NCBI GenBank assembly: GCA_009731375.1
Contig: BJOX01000344.1
Location: 543,531-607,530 of the forward strand
Direction of reading: 5' to 3'
Length of the DNA: 64,000 bases
From: Paulinella micropora
Lineage: Eukaryota; Cercozoa; Imbricatea; Euglyphida
Part shown: positions 45,998 through 64,000 of the stretch, piece after piece
Position numbering within the stretch: position 1 is the first letter of the stretch
Layout: each line of letters begins with the position of its first letter
Notes under the pieces: model-generated
The model's database searches: none
The model's input: the letters and a program-made list of their open reading frames with translations, nothing else
Told to the model about the DNA's origin: nothing
Translations under genes and position numbers: made by a program

Positions 45998-46036
<39 letters not shown>

Positions 46037-47789
46037 CATAATGATTAGGTAAGCGAGAGGGTGATTATCTATCTATTAATCCAAGTTTGCGTGTGAATGT
46101 ATTTGAGTGGGTGGGACCAATCCAGCGTGGGCATTGATTTCTCCGTTGCGGATTTGTTGGTGCAACGTGGAAATCCTTGTTTCCTACCAGACCAGAGACA
46201 GTTTTGAAAACATTCTCACACAGCCCGTGCTCTGCATCTCTGCTGTGTTGTGTATGCATGTATGTATGTATGCATGAATTCTACCAGCTTCTGTATCTTC
46301 TGATCGATCTTGACGATTTCCTCCTCGACATCTTCGGGGTTGTCAAGATCCTGGCAAACAACGATAAAACAACAACAAAAATACTACTACTACTGATAAT
46401 AATAATAACTAGGGGCTGCGCCAACACCTGAAAGGATGGTTTGCGGTGCGCTTCGCGCACCCCCCCCCCCCCCCCCCCCCCGNNNNNNNNNNACCGGCAA
46501 GTACTGCTAAAAAACAAGGAAATTTGGCATTCAGGACACTCCCGTAACGCAAATATTTGCATGAATTCCAAAAAAAAAAAAATTATATCAGTATCAAGAT
46601 CGAGTCTGCTGTGCCAATATGAGCTCCCAACTCCTGGTTCCCACAAAGCATGATTTATTCCGATGGGAGAGCAGTGAATAGGCAAAAAAAACAAGGAATT
46701 TCGGCATTCAGGACACTCACCTAACGCAAATATTTGCGCGAATTCCAAAAAAATCATATCAGTATCAACATCGAGCATGGGGCTAGCCACCCTGTCAATA
46801 TGAGCTAGCCACCCTGTCAATATGAGCTCCCAACTCCTGGTTCACACAGACCATGATTTATTCCGACGAGGGTGCAGAAAATGGGCTTAAAAAAACAAGG
46901 AATTTTCGCATTCAGGACACTCCCCTAACGCAAATATTTACGTGAATTCTAAATTTATATCAGCATCAAGATCGAGTCTGGGGCTAGCCACCCTGTCAAT
47001 ATGAGCTCCCAACTCCTGCTTCACAAAAACCATGATTTATTCCGACAGGGGTGCGAAAAAAAAGAAGGAAATTTGGTATTCAGGACACTGCCCTAACGCA
47101 AATATTTGCGTGAATTCCAAGAAAATCATACCAGCATCAACATCGAGTCCGGAACTAGCCACCCTGCAAATATGAGCTCCCAACTCCTCGTTCCCACAAA
47201 CCATGATTTATTCCGACAGGGGTGCGAAAATGCGGGGGGTACACAATTTTCATTTCCCCCCTCCACCCAAACCCCCCAGCCCTACTCCAACACCTTTCAG
47301 GGGCAATAACAACAACTAGGGGCTGCGCAAACACCTGAAGCGATGGTTTGCGGTGCGCTTCGCGCCCCCCCTCTCTTCCCAAGGTCGCTTTTCCTCTCAT
47401 TCTCACATGCAAAACTTTTACAGCCTTGGAGCAATCTCAGCCATTCATTTCGGCACCACTTTGTCATTACATTCGAATTTCATAATTTCAACTATGTATC
47501 CCTAAAAAAAAGCTCGTGACAAGCTTGCGAAAACACAAAGAATCAGCCCTAAGCCCCTCTGGCACAACTCTTAGAGCTCGGAGCATTCTCAGCCATTCAT
47601 TTTGGCACTACTTTGCCAAAATCTTCGTAAATCTCTTTTTCAACTGGTTCACTACCTAACGCGCGTCCCGAGGTTGTAATCAGCCCCTCAACCCTTCTGT
47701 CACAACTTTGGGAGCCTTGGAGCATTCATTTTGGCGCCGACAAATTCGATTCGGGTACGTACAATTGCGGGCTGAGTTGCCGGGGGGAG

Positions 47790-47824
<35 letters not shown>

Positions 47825-50800
47825 NNNNNNNNNNAGGTAACCGGCATAAACCCTTCTGGCACAAATCTTAGAACCTTGGAGGATTCTCAGTTCATTTTGG
47901 TGCCGGCCAATTCGCTTCGGGTACGTACAACTACAGCGCTTGGGTTCCCGGAGGAAGGGCCCCCCGGAATCCCCCCCCACCTTTCCACAGTCGACAGGGT
48001 ACGTTCCATTGCCGGAGGTAACCGGCATAAACCCTTCTGGCAGAACTCTTCGAGCCGTGGAGTATTCTCAGCCATTCATTTTGGCGCCGGCGAATTCGTC
48101 GTGAGGTACGTTCAATTGCCGGAGGTACTCCAAAAATACAAGGAATTTGGCATTCAGGACACTCCCTTAACGCAAATATTTGTGTGAATTCCAAAAAAAT
48201 TATATCAGTATCAACATCGAGCATGGGGCTAGCCACCCTGCAAATATGAGCTCCCAACTCCTGGTTCCCACAAACCATGATTTATAGGGACAGGGGGTCA
48301 GAAAATAGGCTAAAGAAACCAGGAATTTTGGTATTCAGGACACTCCCCTGACGCAAATACTTGCGTGAACCCTTCCCCCGCCCCACCAAAAAAATCATAC
48401 CAGCATACATCGAGTCTGGGCTAGCCACCCTGCAAAGATGAGCTCCCAACTCCTGGCTACCACAAACCATTATTTATAGGGACAGGGGTGCGGAAATGCT
48501 GGGGGGTACACAATTTCCACCCCCCCTACTGCCGACACATTTCAGGGATGATAATAATTACAATAAAGCGGGTAGCGTGCCCAACCTCTGGGCCCTTTGA
48601 ATGGATACATCGGTATTGACCGAGAAACACACAAAATGAAGGTGGAAAACGTATCTAAAGCAGACGGAGTTGTCTCACTGGTACCAAGAGTGAAACCGCA
48701 CTACTCACTCCCACGAGCCAAAAGCTAATACTGTATCGTACGTACCAAAGTCGACTCGAGCATCTCGGTCTTGCTGTTGCCCGTGTCTTCGGCCTCGCTG
48801 GCGTTGCCCGCCGTTTGTGCTTGCAAAGCGGAAGCCTCGTTCGCTTGGGACAAGCCTTGTTCAGGAGAGGATTTCTTTTTGTTTTTCCCAGATTTAGCAG
48901 TTGATTTTTTGTTGGTATCTGTCGCAGGTGCAGTAGTGGATTTGTGCTTGACAGATTCAGAAGGTTTCTGAGAAACTTTCGCAGGTTTAGGATGAGAGGG
49001 TTTGTGGGCGTCTGTTGCAGGTTTTCCCTCGACTTGTGCTTGGTCAGGAACGGAAGATTTGTGGGTATCTGTTGCAGGTTTGTCCACGTGTTGTGCTTGG
49101 GCAGGAGTAGAGGATTCCTTGCTGGCGTTGCCCGCACGTTTCGTTTGTGCTTGCAAAGCGGAAGCCTCGTTCGCTTGGGACAAGCCTTGTTCAGGAGAGG
49201 ATTTCTTTTTGTTTTCCCCAGATTCAGCAGTTGATTTTTTGTTGGTATCTGTCGCAGGTGCAGTAGTGGTGGGTTTGTGCTTGACAGATTCAGAAGGTTT
49301 CTGAGAAACTTTCGCAGGTTTAGGATTAGAGGATTTGTGGGCGTCTGTTGCAGGTTTTCCCTCGACTTGTGTTTGGTCAGGAACGGAAGATTTGTGGGTA
49401 TCTGTTGCAGGTTTGTCCACGTCTTGTGCTTGGGCAGGAGTAGAGGATTCGTGGGTAACCGTCGCAGGTTTGGCCAGGGCTTGCGTGGCAGTACGGTCGT
49501 ACAGGCATTCGCAGACAAAACAAACCAGCAGAGAGCCATTTTTGACTTCCGAGTTGGGGTTCGTATAGGTGCACTGTGGACAAGTCCAGGGAGGAGAGGC
49601 CTCGTCTACATGTGAATCGTTCGAGTTAGAGGAAGCAAGCTGGCGCATAGAGTTGTCAGTCAAGAGGTCTTCGTCGGGAGAGGCCTCGGAAAAGGAGGCG
49701 GTAGAGTCCAGCAAACAAGCGGCGGTGGCCTCAGGGGGCGAGCTGTGATCAATTTTGCGCTGCCTGGCGCATTTCTGAGCGGCATTTCGAAGATTAGACG
49801 TTGTTTTGCGCTGCCTGATCTTCCTCGACTCTTTTTCATACGTTAACAGCATCCAGAACGATTCCTCTCGCCTTTTGTGCAGAATTTTCTGCTCCTCTAA
49901 CTCTTTGTTGAGCCTTTCTTGGCCTTCAGTTTGCAACCTCTCCTTCTCACGCCGCATGCGCTCAAGAACTTGCTTGCTCTCTTCTTGACGTCGTTCGAAC
50001 GCTTGCCTGGCTTGTATGTAAGCTTTTGTATCAGCCTCCAGCTGCTTTTCCAAATCTGATATCTGCACATGAAACATAGTCAGTGTGTGTAAGAACTACG
50101 CCCTCTCAAGCAAGACAAAACAGGAGAATAAAGAGCGGAAAAGGATACCGGCTCAGTGTACTTCCATTTCCATTCGCAGCGTGAGCAGCTAGGTCTACAG
50201 AAATTAGTTCACAGCGTGAGCAGAGAAAGAAAACAGCATCGGTAAAAGTTTAACAAGCGAGATTACTTACCCGTCGTCACTGATGGTGTTGGAAGGAATC
50301 AGAAGCGAACAGTTTGGGCATACGAAGGAAGCAGGTTCACGATGGTTCTCGGGGCTGTTCTTGGCAAGTGCTTGATTAAGGGGTGTGCACTCCTCGAAAA
50401 GTGATTTGGGCCGACTGGTGATGAAAAGTGCGGCCATAGAACGAGGAGGGTTGGCATGCGTATCTGCTTCTTTTTGCTTCGCAATTTTCCCCTTAACTTC
50501 CTGTATTCTCGTTTTCATTTCTCTCATTTTCTCCATTTCCGGGTCCAATGTCCCGGGGTTCTCCTGACAAATAAAAAAGGATTGGAATCAGCACAACTTT
50601 TCATAATGAATGATAGCAATGTGGGGCTGAGTGAATTTCCAGGGATACTTGCATGCGTTAATCAAGCTAGGTGATAGGCGAAGAATCAAACAGTGTCCTT
50701 ACTGGAGTGACTTGTTCCCGCATGTTTTTCGCCGACTCAACAGATTTGTTGCCCACGGTAGGTGTTTCGGGAGTTGTGTTATCTTTGTTCACAGATTTGT

Positions 50801-50855
50801 TGCGCACGGTAGGTCTTTCGGGAGTTGTGTTCTCTTTGTTATGCCGACAAAACAT
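44012..50855 (-). CDS. Coiled-coil, split zinc-ribbon and RanBP2-type zinc-finger protein (six exons)
   Basis: Exons, minus strand: 50,855-50,703; 50,563-50,271; 50,194-50,149; 50,062-48,746; 46,350-46,285; 44,101-44,012 (TAG). All introns are GT-AG and the phases agree, giving about 654 residues. An in-frame TAA lies just upstream of the ATG. Exon 1 has two NTTPE.PTV.NKSV repeats. Exon 2 is coiled coil and ends with CPNC. The 46-nt exon 3 adds CSRC, completing a four-cysteine zinc ribbon. Exon 4 has a long coiled coil, then WTCPQCTYTNPNSE..CFVCECLYD, a RanBP2/NZF-type finger, and two diverged copies of a 130-140-residue Ser/Pro/Lys-rich repeat (PATDTHKSSVPDQ). The last exons are coiled coil. 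RanBP2-type fingers bind ubiquitin or RNA; the role here is unknown. Exons 5-6 are short and less certain. Confidence 0.72.
44195..44640. repeat. Intronic dispersed repeat (GGAGCATTCTCAGCCATTC family)
   Basis: Unit with CACAACTCTTAGAGC..GGAGCATTCTCAGCCATTCATTTTGGC. Further copies at about 44,850-44,945, 47,400-47,790, 47,860-47,965 and 48,040-48,130, interleaved with the GCAAATATTTGC repeat, inside introns 4 and 5 of the minus-strand gene. Confidence 0.75.
44669..44792. other. Assembly gap
   Basis: 124 N directly after a C27 run and before A15. Other gaps at 45,222-45,231, 46,483-46,492 and 47,825-47,834 are 10 N each and also follow long C runs. Confidence 0.98.
45024..45560. repeat. Satellite-like tandem repeat, block 1 (about 175-185 bp unit)
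   Basis: Three units built around AACGCAAATATTTGCGTGAA, ATCGAGTCTGGGGCTAGCC and ATGAGCTCCCAACTCCTGG. Each unit holds the 12-bp palindrome GCAAATATTTGC or a near copy. Confidence 0.85.
45767..45998 (-). mobile_element. tRNA-derived SINE, copy B
   Basis: Same element as 22-290 without the internal duplication. A box 45,976-45,986, B box 45,936-45,946 on the minus strand. (TAA)n tracts flank both ends (45,740-45,766 and 45,999-46,037). It lies in the last intron of the minus-strand gene, in the same direction. Confidence 0.85.
46500..47230. repeat. Satellite-like tandem repeat, block 2
   Basis: Four units of the same repeat at about 46,540, 46,718, 46,921 and 47,091, spacing 170-203 bp. The second unit has a duplicated ATGAGCTAGCCACCCTGTCA segment. 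Confidence 0.85.
48140..48500. repeat. Satellite-like tandem repeat, block 3
   Basis: Two further units at about 48,163 and 48,347, in the intron next to exon 4. Confidence 0.8.
50149..50194 (-). CDS. 46-nt microexon of the zinc-finger gene
   Basis: The intron-to-exon boundary TTTCTGTAG precedes it and CCG|GTATCC follows it. It encodes PSCSRCEWKWKYTEP and is the only reading that joins exon 2 (phase 2) to exon 4 (phase 0) in frame. It supplies the second CxxC of the zinc ribbon begun by VCPNC. Confidence 0.75.
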
Positions 50856-51152
50856 CAAGCTTGGTGCAGCAGTTTAGTCTCTCCTCCAAAGTGAGAGCCC
50901 TCCCGAAGTGTACGTTGGAATTCAAATTTTCAGCTCCTCGCGAGTTTCTCCCGCTTTTGCGGAAATTAATTTTTACCATATTATATGGATCGTTTTCTAT
51001 TTCGGGCCGCATGTGATAGGATTAAGTTTTGCCTTTTTTACACAGCGCGAAAAATTCTTATTCCGATCTTTCGGTCATCAGAACAGCCCTACTCACAACT
51101 TTGTCTCGTTTTGCAGTGGGTGTTTACTGTCAACCTCTTCTTCTTTCTGCAG
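50856..51152. promoter_or_regulatory. Shared divergent promoter region
   Basis: About 300 bp separate the start codon of the minus-strand zinc-finger gene from the first coding exon of a plus-strand gene. A polypyrimidine acceptor (TCTTTCTGCAG) ends it, so the plus gene probably has a noncoding first exon here. No TATA box stands out. Confidence 0.45.
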
Positions 51153-51291
51153 GCAAGGAGATGGAATACGACAAGTATTACCAGCTTCTTACCATCAAAC
51201 ATGAGCAAAAGACGATCAAGTTAAAGGTTTTTCCATCTTCGAAGGGGGAGGACATCAGCAACACGATCAAGGATCATTTTGGGCTGCCTAG
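51153..51291 (+). CDS. First coding exon of a plus-strand gene, beta-grasp-like N-terminus
   Basis: Acceptor TTTCTGCAG, then ATG at 51,161. It encodes MEYDKYYQLLTIKHEQKTI.., KLKVFPSSKGEDIS and IKDHFGL, ending in phase 2 at AG|GTCC. Alternating hydrophobic strands followed by a helix resemble a ubiquitin-like/PB1-type fold, but this is only an impression. The rest of the gene would lie beyond TC arrays and gaps; no exon in a matching phase was found nearby (the segment at 51,733 gives a stop). Confidence 0.5.
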
Positions 51292-51300
51292 GTCCTGTTC

Positions 51301-52690
<1,390 letters not shown>

Positions 52691-52822
52691 CTCTCTATCT
52701 ATCTATCGATCTATCGATCTATCGATCTATCGATGTATCTTCCTCACTGACTCTCTCTCTCTCTCATAGATAGATAGATCGATAGATCGATAGATCGATA
52801 GATAGATAGATAGATAGATAGA

Positions 52823-52860
<38 letters not shown>

Positions 52861-52872
52861 CCTACCTACCTA

Positions 52873-52904
<32 letters not shown>

Positions 52905-52937
52905 CATCTATCCATCCATCCATCCATCCATCCATCC

Positions 52938-52993
<56 letters not shown>

Positions 52994-53074
52994 GTCTGTC
53001 TGTCTGTCTGTCTGCCTGTCTATCTATCTATCTATCTATCTCTCTCTCTCTCCTCCTCCTCCTCCCCCCCCCCC

Positions 53075-53129
<55 letters not shown>

Positions 53130-53162
53130 GTCTGTCTGTCTGTCTGTCTATCTGTCTATCTG

Positions 53163-53205
<43 letters not shown>

Positions 53206-53206
53206 C
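52691..53206. repeat. TATC/GATA arrays with an inverted switch
   Basis: TATC and TATCGATC repeats (52,695-52,735) are followed by the complementary GATAGATC and GATA series (52,767-52,823), then TATC again. Two nested self-complementary arms result. CATC, TGTC and a C11 run occur within. Confidence 0.9.
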
Positions 53207-53440
53207 ATCTGCTTACTGGGCCCTCTGTAATGGAGGTGGGAGCTCGTTCTGCAAGGGGCGCTTATGGAACGAGCCCTGGCCCCGCCTGGTACTAGGGAGA
53301 TTTTGGTATCGCCTGTATCAGTCCCTTCCGTGCAAACATCACGGCTTAGCTGGGCATCGGGTTAATACTTTATTCACAGACTTCCTTGGTTGACGAAATC
53401 AGAAGCTCCTTTTTTCTGACATTAGTCGATATCTCATCTA
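53207..53440 (+). repeat. Direct repeat, left copy
   Basis: About 235 bp (CTGCTTACTGGGCCCTCTG .. CTGACATTAGTCGATATC) repeated at 56,123-56,346 with only a few differences. Both copies run into TATC arrays. No frame recognised. Confidence 0.85.
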
Positions 53441-55336
<1,896 letters not shown>

Positions 55337-55339
55337 TAT

Positions 55340-55431
55340 CTAGGGAGTGTGCGATCGTGTTGGTGGATGATGCCGGCTGCGACTGCGTCATCGATGGCTA
55401 CCTGGAAACCACTGGTACAAGCGAATGTAAG
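55340..55431 (+). other. Possible isolated exon
   Basis: Between acceptor-like TATCTAG and donor-like AAT|GTAAGC, one frame reads ECAIVLVDDAGCDCVIDGYL without stops. No family or joining partner found. It could be an upstream exon of an unidentified gene or chance. Confidence 0.2.
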
Positions 55432-55673
55432 CGTATGTATGTATGTATGTATGTATGTATGTATGTATGCATGTATGTATGTATGTATGTATGTATGCAT
55501 GCATGTATGTATGTATGCATGTATGCATGCATGTATGTATGCATGTATGTATCTATGTATGTATGTATGTATCTATGTATCTATGTATGTATTCATATTT
55601 GTATGTATCTATGTATGTATGCCATGTATGCCATGTATGTAATGATGGCGTTGTAGCGTACACGCTGCATGTC

Positions 55674-64000
<8,327 letters not shown>

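Overview
This 64-kb window comes from a eukaryote. Both host genes use spliceosomal GT-AG introns, the N runs are scaffold gaps, and most of the sequence is LTR retrotransposon and microsatellite. The identifiable host protein is cytosolic-type alanyl-tRNA synthetase, split into about 70-nt exons separated by introns made of TATC, TATG, TACA, GATA and TCA arrays. An intron-rich, repeat-rich protist or alga fits best (a chromerid-like or other microalgal genome is a guess); the sequence does not settle the lineage.

Layout. (1) 1-1.3 kb: a tRNA-derived SINE in a (TAA)n tract and an old LTR fragment. (2) 1,294-16,493: a 15.2-kb Ty3/gypsy element on the minus strand with two LTRs and a 4-bp target duplication. 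Besides gag and pol it carries two unrecognised genes downstream of integrase (ORF-X with an N-terminal membrane anchor, and ORF-Y). Its RT catalytic core is deleted. (3) 16.5-18.7 kb: unassigned DNA and a copia 3' end. (4) 18,685-32,712: a second copy of the same gypsy family, split by a complete 8.1-kb Ty1/copia element at 20,776-28,891 (308-bp LTRs with two mismatches, 5-bp target duplication aatag). (5) 32.7-38.6 kb: a mosaic of at least four gypsy lineages in alternating orientation. (6) 38.9-42.7 kb: copia LTR-like fragments and three foldback MITEs. (7) 44,012-50,855: a six-exon minus-strand gene, reconstructed here, for a coiled-coil zinc-ribbon / RanBP2-type zinc-finger protein; its introns hold satellite-like repeats and a second SINE. 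(8) from 51,153: the first coding exon of a divergently transcribed gene. (9) 51.3-55.6 kb: TC and TATC arrays, gaps and repeats ending in TATC. (10) 55,674 to the end: the first 14 exons (329 codons) of alanyl-tRNA synthetase.

Main observations: partial extra copies ('ghost exons') of at least seven synthetase exons lie in the neighbouring introns; several microsatellites start exactly at the splice donor; a composite gypsy fragment sits in intron 8 and keeps a codon that is a stop in the local full-length element; and the two 3' accessory gypsy genes are shared by both family copies. Frameshifts in the young copia element lie mostly in G runs, so some disruptions in this window may be sequence errors.
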